Origin: Fibrobacter sp.
Lineage (GTDB): Bacteria; Fibrobacterota; Fibrobacteria; Fibrobacterales; Fibrobacteraceae
Direction: 5' to 3'
Assembly (NCBI GenBank): GCA_017615055.1
Contig: JAGAAW010000088.1
Coordinates: forward strand, 1 to 64,000
Length of the DNA stretch: 64,000 bases
In this document: positions 8,561 through 17,551 of the stretch, piece after piece
Layout: every line of letters starts with the position of its first letter
How positions within the stretch are numbered: the stretch's first letter is position 1
The notes under the pieces: generated by a model
What the model was told of the DNA's origin: nothing
The model's input: the letters and a program-made list of their open reading frames with translations, nothing else
The model's database searches: none
Translations under genes and position numbers: made by a program

Positions 8561-10140
8561 GGCGTGCCTCCGGTCGTTCTTTCGCGCCTGAGTGTCCAGC
8601 GCTTCCATTGCGTTATCCCGTTCGTGTAGCGGATTCCGCTCCGGATGATGTTGTCCCCTTCGTTAAATTCCAGTTTTAGGAATGTCTGCGAGTATAGCGG
8701 GAGCCCGTCTGCAGAATGGACGATGACTTTATTGCCCATGTCGAAGTAGAACGTGTCGGGCTTGAATCCGTAATGGTTGTTGTCGACAATGTACAGGCGT
8801 ATGGAATCGCCCGTGATTACGGTCGGGTCGGGGTTTGTCAGGAGCCAGGATTCGGCCCCTTCGATGGGGTAGGTTCGCGTGGCCTTGTTCCTACTTGCAT
8901 CGGTGGCGACGATATCGAGTAGCCGCCTGTTCCACGTGCGCGCCGTTGCGGGGAGGACTACGGTAAATGTGTCGCCCGACAGCGAAGTCTCGTTGAGGAG
9001 TGTCGATTCCAGGTATGCGGAAATGGTCATGTGGCGGGCGGGAGTGCCGGCATCCTGTACGAGGAATTTGAGCGTGTCGCTGTAGTCGAGCGTGTCGGGG
9101 TCTGCAAGGGCGTTGCCCGCGACAAGCACCGCGATGCGTGGCGGTGTGGTATCGCGCAGTATGAGCGTGTCGAGGTCCAGGACTTCGCCTGCACGTAACG
9201 TTACGTTGAGCGTGTCGCTGGTGATGTCGGGATATTCCGGAACATGGAACGCGACCCTGTATTTCCCGACACTTAAGGGCGATATGGCGAAATTCTGGAC
9301 ACTCTGGCTATTGCCGGCGATGTCTTTCGAGAAAACGACATCCCCGAGGGTATCCAGTATGGCAACGTTCACGTTGAACTTGAATACGCCTGTTCCACTT
9401 GCGGCTGTGCTTGTGGTGACCGCTCCCGTGATTCCCGCCTCGTCGATGCCGCCTCGCGTGAAGAAGTCTCCATGCAGTGTTTCGCGCGATACAAAACCGA
9501 ACTCGTTTATTGCCTGCACGCTCCAGTGCAGGTGCTCAAGCGGGGGGAGTTCTCCCCAGTAGGTGTAGGCGCACTCTGAGACAATCGTATCGATTATCCC
9601 GTCAATGATAAAGTGGTGGTGCAGGCTTGCAATGGAGTCCGGATCGTGAGCGCTCCAGGCAAACGAGATGCCGCCCGATGTAGGGATACCCTGCGAGTGC
9701 TGTGCCGGGATGAACTTGTTCTTGTCGAGAATGGGCAGGTTCGAGACCTGCAACGTAAGGGTGTCGGAGAGCGTGTCGCCCAGGTAGGTTTCGAGGTAAA
9801 ATGCGACCTTGTGCAGTCCCGGCTTTTCGATGTTCTTGCGGAAGCTGAAATCGTAGGAGAAAGCCTCTCCGTCGATGGTCCAGAGGTAGCGCTTGATCTT
9901 GATGGACTTGGAGGGGAGAATGCTCGCGATGAATATGAGTGTGTCGGCGGGGGTGAGCGTATCGGACTTCATCCGGACGCTGTTTGAGTCGAAAGAGTAC
10001 GCCATCTCGGCGGAAACCTCGATGAACGTGGACTGTTCCTCGTCGTAGAGGTAGTCGTCGCCGTTGCTGCATGCCGAAAACTGGCTCACGAGAGTGGCCG
10101 CGAGTGCTGCTATGAGGAATGCACGGAGGGCGAGTTTCAT
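8557..10140 (-). CDS. Lipoprotein with Ig/FN3-like domains (second of three paralogs)
   Basis: 527 residues, the longest of the trio. Signal peptide MKLALRAFLIAALAATLVSQFSAC with lipobox cysteine. Two predicted beta-sandwich blocks follow (DSDTLTPADTLIF-like stretch, then SFAWSAHDPDSIASLHH), then a carboxypeptidase-regulatory-like region (VAILDTLGDVVFSKDIAG ... YRVAFHVPEY) and a C-terminal beta domain. Coupled by ATGA overlaps to both neighbours. No enzymatic motif seen. Probably anchored to the outer membrane. Confidence 0.65.
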   Translation of the reverse strand: MKLALRAFLIAALAATLVSQFSACSNGDDYLYDEEQSTFIEVSAEMAYSFDSNSVRMKSDTLTPADTLIFIASILPSKSIKIKRYLWTIDGEAFSYDFSFRKNIEKPGLHKVAFYLETYLGDTLSDTLTLQVSNLPILDKNKFIPAQHSQGIPTSGGISFAWSAHDPDSIASLHHHFIIDGIIDTIVSECAYTYWGELPPLEHLHWSVQAINEFGFVSRETLHGDFFTRGGIDEAGITGAVTTSTAASGTGVFKFNVNVAILDTLGDVVFSKDIAGNSQSVQNFAISPLSVGKYRVAFHVPEYPDITSDTLNVTLRAGEVLDLDTLILRDTTPPRIAVLVAGNALADPDTLDYSDTLKFLVQDAGTPARHMTISAYLESTLLNETSLSGDTFTVVLPATARTWNRRLLDIVATDASRNKATRTYPIEGAESWLLTNPDPTVITGDSIRLYIVDNNHYGFKPDTFYFDMGNKVIVHSADGLPLYSQTFLKLEFNEGDNIIRSGIRYTNGITQWKRWTLRRERTTGGTP

Positions 10141-10841
10141 AGGGTGCCCCCGAGCGTATCGAGTATGTAGAAACTGCGTGGCGCGAGCGTGTCCGCGTCG
10201 CCGAAGGAATCCTGCACTATGATCTGGAACGTGTGCACGCCCTCGGTAAAGCCCGACTGAACAATCTCGGTGAGTCGGCTGACTGGGTATTCCACGCCGT
10301 CAATGATAAGCGTATGCTGCAGCTTGTTCTCGTCGAAGGAATCGTAGTCGTAGGATTTCCACTTGAACTGGATGGACGTGTGCCTGTTGCCGTAGAGCGT
10401 GTCGCCGTTGGCCGGGATAGTCTCGGTGTAGAGCTTGGGGGCCATGTTCACGTTGATCACGAAATCCTTGCTAATCTTGTTCCCGACCTCGTCAAAAACC
10501 TCGAGTGCGTTGGGGATGTCGGAAGCTTCCGGACTGGCCGGAATGGTGTATTCTGCGCTGTCGCCGATAATGGTGGCCGAATCGCCTTTGCAGTATAGCC
10601 AGTGGAACGTGAGGTTGTTCTTGAACTGCCTCGGGTAGGTTGTCGCCCTTACGACTGCCGAATCGTTCGGTCGTATCTTGAGGAGCGTGGAATCCGGGGT
10701 GCCGTCCTGGAACAGGAATATGTCTACCCGTTCGACATACAGGCTCTCGTTCGGGTCGTCGGGGATATCGAGGCAGCCGGAGAGAGCGGTAAGGGCAACA
10801 AAAAATACCGCTCCGCATACGAGGCGGAAACCCTTAGACAT
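10137..10841 (-). CDS. Lipoprotein with Ig-like domain (first of three paralogs)
   Basis: 234 residues from the ATG at 10839-10841: MSKGFRLVCGAVFFVALTALSGC, a good lipoprotein signal. A GTG at 10884-10886 would add 15 polar residues and cannot be excluded. The remainder is one Ig-like block plus the FKWKSYDYDS segment shared with the two genes downstream. First gene of a five-gene operon running to 4937. Function unknown. Confidence 0.6.
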   Translation of the reverse strand: MSKGFRLVCGAVFFVALTALSGCLDIPDDPNESLYVERVDIFLFQDGTPDSTLLKIRPNDSAVVRATTYPRQFKNNLTFHWLYCKGDSATIIGDSAEYTIPASPEASDIPNALEVFDEVGNKISKDFVINVNMAPKLYTETIPANGDTLYGNRHTSIQFKWKSYDYDSFDENKLQHTLIIDGVEYPVSRLTEIVQSGFTEGVHTFQIIVQDSFGDADTLAPRSFYILDTLGGTL

Positions 10842-10902
10842 GCCCGCGGAATGCTTCCGCAGGTTGTGAGTCTCTTTTTTCTCCACTGGGGGTAAATGTA
10901 AT

Positions 10903-10932
10903 AAAAAGAGGCCCGTTCGCTAGGAACGGGCC
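10903..10932 (-). terminator. Intrinsic terminator of the Rpn-type gene
   Basis: 9-bp perfect stem GGCCCGTTC / GAACGGGCC with a GCTAG loop, followed on the minus strand by CTTTTTAT. It lies 13 nt beyond the stop at 10946. Confidence 0.85.
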
Positions 10933-10945
10933 CTGAAAAGTTCGA

Positions 10946-11764
10946 TTACGGCAGTTTTCCGAGGTCCCGGAGCATCTTTTCGTACTTGGCAGCACGCTGT
11001 TCAGCTTCCGAAAGGCGAAGTTCCGCGCTGTCTGCACGAGCCTTTTCCGCATCAGCCAGTTTCTGGATTTCATCAGCACGCTGGCGTTCCTGATCTACGG
11101 CGATGTCAATTTCTTCTTGCCATGTCATATAGCGTATCCTCGTCTCGTTGTCCGTCTGGTACCACTTCACCAGCCTGTCGATATTTTCTGTTTCCGGAGA
11201 TATCGGCTTGTTAGTAGCGAAATACTCCAGATAATTGCGGATGGATTTCTCGGCGACCTCGCGGTACTTCTTAAAGATATAAAAATTTTTGAAAGAGAGG
11301 TCACCCAATTCAATTTTCGGGTCATCCACTTCCAAATTCTTGAACCTGTAAACGGCGCGCCCCCGTTCAAAGATGTCTTCGGGGCAAAGAAAGATAATGT
11401 AGAGTTCCTTCAGATTACGGTACTTCTCGCCTCTGCTCAGAGCCTCGCTGTCGCGCATGGCCTGGTAGTAGCGGGAGCGCTTGGGAATCTCCTTAGTGTC
11501 TTCTATCTGGAGTTCGATATCGAAACTGCGGAGGGTTTCGCCACCGGGGCCAGTTTCCTTCACGAATACATCGAAACGGACGCCCTTGTGTACGGGACTC
11601 ACTTCGATGGTCTTTTCCGGCTCGGGTTCCCGGAGTTCGTGAATCTTGATGCCGAGAACCGCTTCCAGGAAGGGCTTTGCGATTTCCTTGTGGCTGAAAA
11701 CCATGGCGAACATGAACCTGTCCGTGATGGGGAGTTCTTCAAAGGGGATGTGTTTTGTTTCCAT
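10946..11764 (-). CDS. Rpn family recombination-promoting nuclease / PD-(D/E)XK putative transposase
   Basis: 272 residues from METKHIPFEELPITDRFMF. The family (TIGR01784/PF12784) begins with exactly such a short segment naming a nuclease fold; here the catalytic core is the GVRFDVFVKE strand and the SFDIELQ strand, giving D and E-x-Q ligands of the PD-(D/E)XK type. The RSRYYQAMRDSEAL helix is also characteristic. The C-terminal 50 residues are a charged coiled coil (ADEIQKLADAEKARADSAELR). Such genes are multicopy in Fibrobacter and many gut bacteria and were tied to RecA-independent horizontal transfer in E. coli Rpn proteins. No inverted repeats flank it, so it is not shown to be mobile here. 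Confidence 0.85.
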   Translation of the reverse strand: METKHIPFEELPITDRFMFAMVFSHKEIAKPFLEAVLGIKIHELREPEPEKTIEVSPVHKGVRFDVFVKETGPGGETLRSFDIELQIEDTKEIPKRSRYYQAMRDSEALSRGEKYRNLKELYIIFLCPEDIFERGRAVYRFKNLEVDDPKIELGDLSFKNFYIFKKYREVAEKSIRNYLEYFATNKPISPETENIDRLVKWYQTDNETRIRYMTWQEEIDIAVDQERQRADEIQKLADAEKARADSAELRLSEAEQRAAKYEKMLRDLGKLP

Positions 11765-12012
11765 TTTGTATTTAAGGCGGGAACGCCCCCGCAAAGGCGG
11801 ATAGAGATGGCCCTATCTACACTATAAACGGAGAAAGGGCCCAAAATGAGCCGTAAAAATTTGGAAACGGGGTGAATTTTACAAAGAAATTCGTATACAT
11901 TCCATCGGTGCGACATAGAGTGATGTGATGCGGGAAATGTATTGTTTTTAGGGAAAAAGTGAAAAAAATGCCCTTTTATGCTGAAAAAATTGGGTAATCC
12001 CTCTTTCTTTGC

Positions 12013-12018
12013 TATATT
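12013..12018 (+). promoter_or_regulatory. -10 box (TATATT) of xseB with matching -35
   Basis: TATATT is preceded by TGC (extended -10) and, 17 bp further up, by TTGGGT at 11990-11995. The box ends 7 nt before the ATG at 12026 and no ribosome binding site lies between, so the xseB transcript is probably leaderless. Confidence 0.6.
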
Positions 12019-12025
12019 CCACCAC

Positions 12026-12238
12026 ATGAGCAAAGAAAATTTCGAGTACAAGAACGCGATGGAGCGCCTGGAGGCTATTCTCACGCGCATCGATAATTCC
12101 GAGATGGAGATTGACGAGCTTGCGGAGAACGTGCAGGAGGCTACCGCGCTGTTGAAAAAGTGCCGGCAGATCCTGCTAGATACGGAAAAGAGCGTGCAGG
12201 GTGCGCTGGAAAGCCTGGACGGTGAGGCCGATGCCTAA
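12026..12238 (+). CDS. xseB: Exodeoxyribonuclease VII small subunit
   Basis: 70 residues, the normal size for XseB. The sequence FEYKNAMERLEAILTRIDN followed by an acidic helix and LLKKCRQILLDTEKSV matches the conserved helical hairpin through which several small subunits bind one XseA large subunit to degrade single-stranded DNA. The start is fixed by the family (MSKENFEYK) and by the promoter geometry. xseA is not in the window. The last codons overlap the start of the ABC ATPase gene by 8 bp. Confidence 0.92.
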   Translation: MSKENFEYKNAMERLEAILTRIDNSEMEIDELAENVQEATALLKKCRQILLDTEKSVQGALESLDGEADA

Positions 12239-13064
12239 CCAGAAGGCGGCCATCCCTGCGGGCGTCCCCGCTATCGAGGCGAACGGGCTTACGGTCCGGT
12301 TCCCGGTGCGTGGTGGCGTGCTCGGCAAGGTGAAGGACTACTTCACCGCGGTGGATGGCGTCTCGTTCACGCTGGAACAGGGCAAGATCCTGAGCGTGGT
12401 GGGCGAGTCGGGCTGCGGAAAGTCGACGCTAGTGAAGTCCCTGGTGGGGCTCGTGCCGCTTGCGTCGGGCAGCGTGAAGATTTTCGGGAGGGGCGTTGCT
12501 GACGGCAAGATCGCTCCCGAGGGTGGCGAGAGGCCTGCGCGTGTCTGCGACATGGTGCAGATGGTTTTCCAGGACCCGTTCAGCAGCCTGAACCCCCGCA
12601 TGACGGTGGAAGAGATACTCACGTCGCCGCTTACAGCGCGTGGCGTCGCCTTTGACGAGGCGCGTGCGCGTGCGTGCGAACTGCTGGAGCGCGTGTCGGT
12701 GCCGGCGGCGGCGATGGACAAGTTCCCGCACGAGTTTTCGGGAGGGCAGCGCCAGAGGCTGTGTATCGCACGGAGCCTTACGGTAAGGCCGAAGATTTTA
12801 CTTTGCGACGAGGTGACTAGCGCACTGGACGTGTCGGTTCAGGCGCAGATTCTGCACCTGCTCGACGACCTGCGCAACGATTTTGGCCTGAGCATTTTGT
12901 TCATTAGCCATGACATGCAGGTGGTTCGCGCGATTTCGGACGACGTGCTGGTGATGTACTTCGGGAAGGTGGTGGAGCGCGGTCGCGCAGACGACGTGCT
13001 TACGGACCCGCAGCACGAGTACACGAAGAAACTACTTTCTTGCGTACCTACTATACGCAAATAG
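12231..13064 (+). CDS. ABC transporter ATP-binding protein, oligopeptide (OppF/DppF) type
   Basis: 277 residues. Walker A GESGCGKST, signature FSGGQRQRLCIARSL and Walker B ILLCDEVTSALD are intact. The opening LTVRFPVRGGVLGKVKDYFTAVDGVSF and the end HEYTKKLLSCVPT are diagnostic of OppF/DppF subunits that power peptide or nickel import. Only this ATPase is present: no permease or binding protein lies nearby, so its partners must be encoded elsewhere. The ATG at 12231 lies inside xseB, which suggests translational coupling. Confidence 0.88.
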   Translation: MPNQKAAIPAGVPAIEANGLTVRFPVRGGVLGKVKDYFTAVDGVSFTLEQGKILSVVGESGCGKSTLVKSLVGLVPLASGSVKIFGRGVADGKIAPEGGERPARVCDMVQMVFQDPFSSLNPRMTVEEILTSPLTARGVAFDEARARACELLERVSVPAAAMDKFPHEFSGGQRQRLCIARSLTVRPKILLCDEVTSALDVSVQAQILHLLDDLRNDFGLSILFISHDMQVVRAISDDVLVMYFGKVVERGRADDVLTDPQHEYTKKLLSCVPTIRK

Positions 13065-13314
13065 GGCGGGGCTCGTATGACGGCCCCTCCCTAAGACCCA
13101 CCCAACACGCACAAACACACATTGCTTGCATTAAACAACGTGTCAGTGTGTTAGTGCATGCGCTCCTTCGGAGCATGAGACTATGGCGGGGCTCGTATGA
13201 CGGCCCCTCCCTAAGACCCTCTCAACACGCACAAACACACATTGCTTACATTAAACAACGTGTTAGTGTGTTAGTGCATGTGCTCCTTCGGAGCATGAGA
13301 CTATGGCGGGGCTC
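13065..13314. repeat. Tandem repeat, 120-bp unit, two full copies plus 10 bp
   Basis: Copy 1 is 13065-13184, copy 2 is 13185-13304, and 13305-13314 begins a third (GCGGGGCTCG). The two copies differ at five positions. Each unit contains a long imperfect inverted repeat (GCACAAACACAC pairing with GTGTGTTAGTGC, one mismatch) and a short perfect hairpin TGCTCC-TTC-GGAGCA (second copy). It fills the space between the convergent ABC ATPase gene and the hypothetical gene at 13323. Confidence 0.95.
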
Positions 13315-13322
13315 GCGCGGGT

Positions 13323-13742
13323 TTAATGACTACGCTTGCACTTGACGCCGATGGTCTTGACTAGGCGTTCCTGTGTCGTGTCGAACTTGTCGTAGGCGAA
13401 TTCCTCGACATACACGGCCTTGCAGTCAAAGAACTTCTCGCTGTACACGAGCTTCATGTTCGACGAGTAGTGGTCGATGGTCATGCGGAAGCTCTTCAGG
13501 TACTCGTTCTTGATACAGGTGGTCACGAGGAAGTCCTCGAATTCGTCGAAGGAGAGTTCCACGATTGTGTAGACGTCGCTCGTGTTTTCCTTGAGGAACT
13601 TGACCTTGCGGCACCGGGCCGAAAGGTTGCTTGCAAGTTCGTTAAACTCCTCCGCCTTGTCGGGGAGGATGTTGTCAAATGTAATCTTTACGGTGAAAAG
13701 GTACGCTTTCGCCAGCTCGGGAAGGTCTTGTCTATCTTTCAT
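13323..13742 (-). CDS. Hypothetical protein
   Basis: 139 residues, soluble, acidic-to-neutral, no signal peptide or membrane segment. The pattern of strands (YLFTVKITFDNI, DVYTIVELSF) suggests a small alpha/beta fold but I do not recognise a family. The ATG at 13740-13742 has a GAGGTA site about 9 nt upstream. A single-gene unit upstream of metH on the same strand side, 64 nt past the metH stop is the opposite order, so it lies downstream of metH and may be read through from it. Confidence 0.55.
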   Translation of the reverse strand: MKDRQDLPELAKAYLFTVKITFDNILPDKAEEFNELASNLSARCRKVKFLKENTSDVYTIVELSFDEFEDFLVTTCIKNEYLKSFRMTIDHYSSNMKLVYSEKFFDCKAVYVEEFAYDKFDTTQERLVKTIGVKCKRSH

Positions 13743-13806
13743 AATCGCTGTACCTCAATTTCTTTTTTTTAATTTAACCAAAATACAGGGCGAAGTCAAT
13801 AGGGCC

Positions 13807-16800
13807 CTATACTTTAACTTGGAAATAGTCGATTTCGGGGTGGCTGATGTAGAGGCCGCTGACAGAGGCCTGCGGGTACATGGCGCCGTTCTCGGTGAGC
13901 GATATTCCGACACTGTCGAAATCGATGAGTTTCGCGACGTTGAAGATTTCCTTGATGTTCGGGAGCACGGGGTAGCCGACTGCCGGGCGGATTCCCTTCC
14001 AGCCCTTGGTGCGTTCGAGTTCCTGGCTCAGGTATTCGGCGCCTGCCTCGGCGAGGCGGTCGGCGACGGTCTGCATCAGGAGCACGTCGTAGTCGCTGCC
14101 GCCCTGTTCGGCCTTCAATTTTTCGAGGCGCTTGACGAAGGCGTCGCTCACGGTGACGGCGAAGGCGCCCACGATGTCACGGAATACATCCTTGCCGGCG
14201 GGAGCGGCGAAGACGCTTGCGGTGTTCGCATTCGCAGGAGCGACGTAGTCGCAGAGGGCGAGGCAGGTGCCTTCTGGGTTCTGCTGGCGTGCCGTGGCGA
14301 CTTCGACGAGGTCGGAGTCGGTGCCGGTACGGCCCGTGTTGAAGATGACCGACTTTTCCGTACCGGCGGCAGGGTAGAACGCCTGCACGGCACGCAGTGC
14401 ATATTCGGGGCGCGTAAGGCTCTTAATGAGTTCTTCTGCGTCGGCCTTGAGTTTCTTGGCTTCTTCGCAATCCGGCTTGACCTTCCAGGTGAAGAAGAAG
14501 TATTCCCAGCTGATAAGCGGGATGACCTTTTCGAGCGCGATGGGCGGCAATTTGCTTTCGCCCATGAACGGAGGCTCCACCGGCTGGTACTTGCTCCAGT
14601 CGCACTGGTAGCGGCGCTCTTCGGGAGTCTTCTCGGCGGCGGCCATGGCGTTCGCGGCTTTGGTCTGGATGCCGTTCTGCTTGTCGCGGATTCTCTGCTG
14701 CTCTTCGCGGTTCTCCTGGATGGTCTGCTCGCTAGTAGCCGGGTCCAGAAGCTTCTGCACGAGGCCCGGGTTGCTCGCGGCGTCACGCACGTGGAATACG
14801 GGACCTTCGTAGCACGGGGCAATCTTTACGGCGGTGTGCGTGGGTGAGGTTGTTGCGCCGCCGACGATAATCGGGATACGCTGGCCTGCGGCTTGCATGG
14901 CCTTTGCAACGGTGCACATTTCTTCGAGCGAGGGTGTAATCAGGCCGGAGAGGCTCAGAATGTCGGCCTTGTTATCGATGACCGCCTTCACGATTACGTC
15001 TTCGGGAACCATCACGCCGAGGTCCACCATTTCGTAGCCGTTACAGGCCATAATCACGGAGACGATATTCTTGCCGATATCGTGCACGTCGCCCTTCACG
15101 GTCGCAATAACGATCTTGCCGCGGCTCGATGCGTTGGCATCCTTGCCTGCCTCGATGTAGGGCTGCAGGATTTCCACGGCCTTCTTCATGGTACGTGCGG
15201 TTTTGACCACCTGCGGCAAGAACATGCTGCCTTCGCCGAAACGGCGGCCGACTTCGTTCATGCCGTCCATAAGCGGGCCAGAAATAATTCCCACGGGGCT
15301 GTCGCCGCGGTTGATGAGTTCCATCAGGTCTGGCTGGAGCGTGGTGGAGGTTCCCTTGAGGAGTGCTTCTTGCAGGCGTTCTTCGGGCGTGGTGGATTTT
15401 GCTTCGGCGGCACTGTTGCTGCCCGCGTCCGCAGAACCCGAGTTCCCGGTGCTCATGGCGAAAATCGCCTTCGGGTCGTACTTGGTGCCTGCTTCCTTCG
15501 CGGCGTTCTGGGCCGCGGTCATGCGGCTTGCAATTTCGATGAGCGCTTCGCTGGCATCGGGCTCCGTGTTCAACAGCACTTCGGTAATGGCCATGCGGAG
15601 TTCGAGCGGAATCGTCTTGTATTCGATAATCGCGCTCGGGTTCATGATAGCCATGCCCATGCCGTTCGGGATCGCGTAATGCAGGAACGTGGTGTGCATG
15701 GATTCGCGCAGGTAGTTGTTACCGCGGAAAGCGAACGAAAGGTTCGAAAGCCCGCCCGAGATGCGCACGCCGGGCAGGTTGTCCATAATCCAGCGGACAG
15801 CGCGGATAAAGTCAATGGCGTAGGCGTTGTGTTCCGCCATGCCGGTAGCAACCGTCAGAACGTTCGGGTCGAAAATGATGTCGGAGGGTGCGAAGTCGAG
15901 CTTCTTCACCAGGATGTCGTAAGCGCGGGCGGCAATCTTCACGCGGCGCTCGTAGTTGGTGGCCTGCCCCTCTTCGTCAAAGAGCATCACGATGACGGCG
16001 GCACCCAGACGCTTGATGGTGAGCGCGTGATCGATAAATGCCTGTTCGCCCATCTTGAGGGAGATGGAGTTCACGATGCTCTTGCCCTGGATGCACTTGA
16101 GGCCCGCCTCGATGACTTCGAATCGGGAAGAGTCCACCATGATGGGCACGCGGCTCACGGCTGGGTCGGAGGCAATCAGGTTCAGGAAGGTCTGCATCTC
16201 GGCGGTAGCGTCCAAGAGGCCGTCATCCATGTTCACATCGATTACGTCGGCGCCATCTTCCACCTGCTTGCGGGCAATGTCGAGCGCTTCGTCGTAATTC
16301 TTTTCGTTGATGAGCCGCAGGAACTTCTTGGAGCCTGCCACGTTGCAGCGTTCGCCCACCTTCACAAAGTCTTCGGCGTTGCAACTGAATGCACCATCGC
16401 TCGGGCGTACCTGTTCCTTGAACAGCGGCTCGAGGCCTGCGAGGCGGAGCAGCGGACTCGTGGCGTACTTGGGTGCGGGCTTGCGGCGTTCGTAATCTGC
16501 CGGCAGGGCGTCGAGCATCTTGCGCATCGCGGCGATGTGTTCCGGAGTCGTACCGCAACAACCACCAATCATGTTCACGAGCTTGTCGTCCAGGTAGACG
16601 CCCATGAGCCGCACCATGTCTTCGGGCGTATCGTCGTAGCCGCCGAACTGGTTCGGGAGACCCGCATTCGGGTGGCAAGAAATGTAGCAGGGCGCGACCT
16701 TGCCCATGCGGCGCAGGTAAGGCACCATACCGTCGGCACCGAGACCGCAGTTCAGGCCGATAGAGAGCGGGTGCATGTGCATCACGCTTACGGCGAAGGC

Positions 16801-17445
16801 TTCGACCGTCTGGCCCGAAAGCGTGCGGCCCGAGGCGTCGCTCACCGTCATGGAGAACATGACTTCGACAGGCTTGAGACCCGCGGCATTCCCAGCGGCA
16901 GCGCGCTTTTCCATCACCTTGGTAAAAGCACTTGCGGCTGCTTTCGCGTTCAGCGTATCAAAAATCGTTTCAATCAGAATCGCATCGACGCCTTCTTCCA
17001 CCAGCACCTGGATCTGTTCCAGGTAGGCGTCTTCCAGTTCGTCAAAGGTAATGCTGCGGCTCGCGGGGTCGTTCACGTCTTCGCTCATGGAGAGCATTTT
17101 GCTGGTGGGGCCCACGTCGCCCAGAATATAAACCTGGCGGCCGTACTTTTCCATGGCCTCGGCGGCTGCCTGCTTTGCAATCTTCACCGCGGCACGGTTC
17201 ATTTCGGCAATGCGGTGTTCCTGGTGGTACTCGTGCTGGCTCACGCGCTGGCTCGAGAACGTATTCGTGGTTAGGCAGTCTACGCCTGCATCCACGTAGC
17301 GGCGCTGGATATCGAGGATGATTTCCGGCTTCTCGATGGAGAGCATGTCGTTGTTCGCGCCCTTGATGCCGTAAGTCTGGATAACGGAGCCCATTCCGCC
17401 ATCCAACAACATCATTTTGCTTTCAAAAGCTTCGCGTAGCGTCAT
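13807..17445 (-). CDS. metH: Cobalamin-dependent methionine synthase
   Basis: 1212 residues, close to E. coli MetH (1227). All four modules are present: homocysteine domain with zinc ligands C233 (GLNCGLG), C296 and C297 (GGCCGTTPEH); methyltetrahydrofolate domain from about 350 (VGERCNVAGSKKF); cobalamin domain with the DxHxxG motif GDVHDIGKN near 788; and reactivation domain with RPAVGYP near 1155 that binds S-adenosylmethionine. It transfers the methyl group of methyl-tetrahydrofolate via B12 to homocysteine. An alanine/serine-rich insert lies near 665-690. No cobalamin riboswitch is visible in the short (about 70 nt) leader; an AAGGAAAG site precedes the ATG. Confidence 0.97.
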   Translation of the reverse strand: MTLREAFESKMMLLDGGMGSVIQTYGIKGANNDMLSIEKPEIILDIQRRYVDAGVDCLTTNTFSSQRVSQHEYHQEHRIAEMNRAAVKIAKQAAAEAMEKYGRQVYILGDVGPTSKMLSMSEDVNDPASRSITFDELEDAYLEQIQVLVEEGVDAILIETIFDTLNAKAAASAFTKVMEKRAAAGNAAGLKPVEVMFSMTVSDASGRTLSGQTVEAFAVSVMHMHPLSIGLNCGLGADGMVPYLRRMGKVAPCYISCHPNAGLPNQFGGYDDTPEDMVRLMGVYLDDKLVNMIGGCCGTTPEHIAAMRKMLDALPADYERRKPAPKYATSPLLRLAGLEPLFKEQVRPSDGAFSCNAEDFVKVGERCNVAGSKKFLRLINEKNYDEALDIARKQVEDGADVIDVNMDDGLLDATAEMQTFLNLIASDPAVSRVPIMVDSSRFEVIEAGLKCIQGKSIVNSISLKMGEQAFIDHALTIKRLGAAVIVMLFDEEGQATNYERRVKIAARAYDILVKKLDFAPSDIIFDPNVLTVATGMAEHNAYAIDFIRAVRWIMDNLPGVRISGGLSNLSFAFRGNNYLRESMHTTFLHYAIPNGMGMAIMNPSAIIEYKTIPLELRMAITEVLLNTEPDASEALIEIASRMTAAQNAAKEAGTKYDPKAIFAMSTGNSGSADAGSNSAAEAKSTTPEERLQEALLKGTSTTLQPDLMELINRGDSPVGIISGPLMDGMNEVGRRFGEGSMFLPQVVKTARTMKKAVEILQPYIEAGKDANASSRGKIVIATVKGDVHDIGKNIVSVIMACNGYEMVDLGVMVPEDVIVKAVIDNKADILSLSGLITPSLEEMCTVAKAMQAAGQRIPIIVGGATTSPTHTAVKIAPCYEGPVFHVRDAASNPGLVQKLLDPATSEQTIQENREEQQRIRDKQNGIQTKAANAMAAAEKTPEERRYQCDWSKYQPVEPPFMGESKLPPIALEKVIPLISWEYFFFTWKVKPDCEEAKKLKADAEELIKSLTRPEYALRAVQAFYPAAGTEKSVIFNTGRTGTDSDLVEVATARQQNPEGTCLALCDYVAPANANTASVFAAPAGKDVFRDIVGAFAVTVSDAFVKRLEKLKAEQGGSDYDVLLMQTVADRLAEAGAEYLSQELERTKGWKGIRPAVGYPVLPNIKEIFNVAKLIDFDSVGISLTENGAMYPQASVSGLYISHPEIDYFQVKV

Positions 17446-17517
17446 CTTCTTTCCTTATGCATTTATTCAATTTTATGCATAAATGTAGGAAAACCTGCTT
17501 AGATAGTCAATCTTTTT

Positions 17518-17546
17518 AAAAAAAAATGGCGGCCCGAGGCCGCCAT
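17518..17546 (-). terminator. Intrinsic terminator of the CotH-kinase gene
   Basis: Perfect 9-bp stem ATGGCGGCC / GGCCGCCAT with a 3-nt loop, followed on the minus strand by nine T residues, 5 nt past the stop codon at 17552. Confidence 0.92.
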
Positions 17547-17551
17547 AGTGT

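Noticed and set aside
10946-11764. Rpn-type gene as part of an insertion sequence
   Set aside because: No terminal inverted repeats or target duplication are visible next to it, and it has its own terminator.
13040-13345. Open frame across the 120-bp tandem repeat
   Set aside because: The reading frame exists only because the repeat unit length is a multiple of three; the predicted peptide is itself a repeat and has no start context.
17446-17517. Possible cobalamin riboswitch upstream of metH
   Set aside because: The leader is only about 70 nt and shows no B12-box-like sequence or fold; the nearby stem belongs to the neighbouring gene's terminator.
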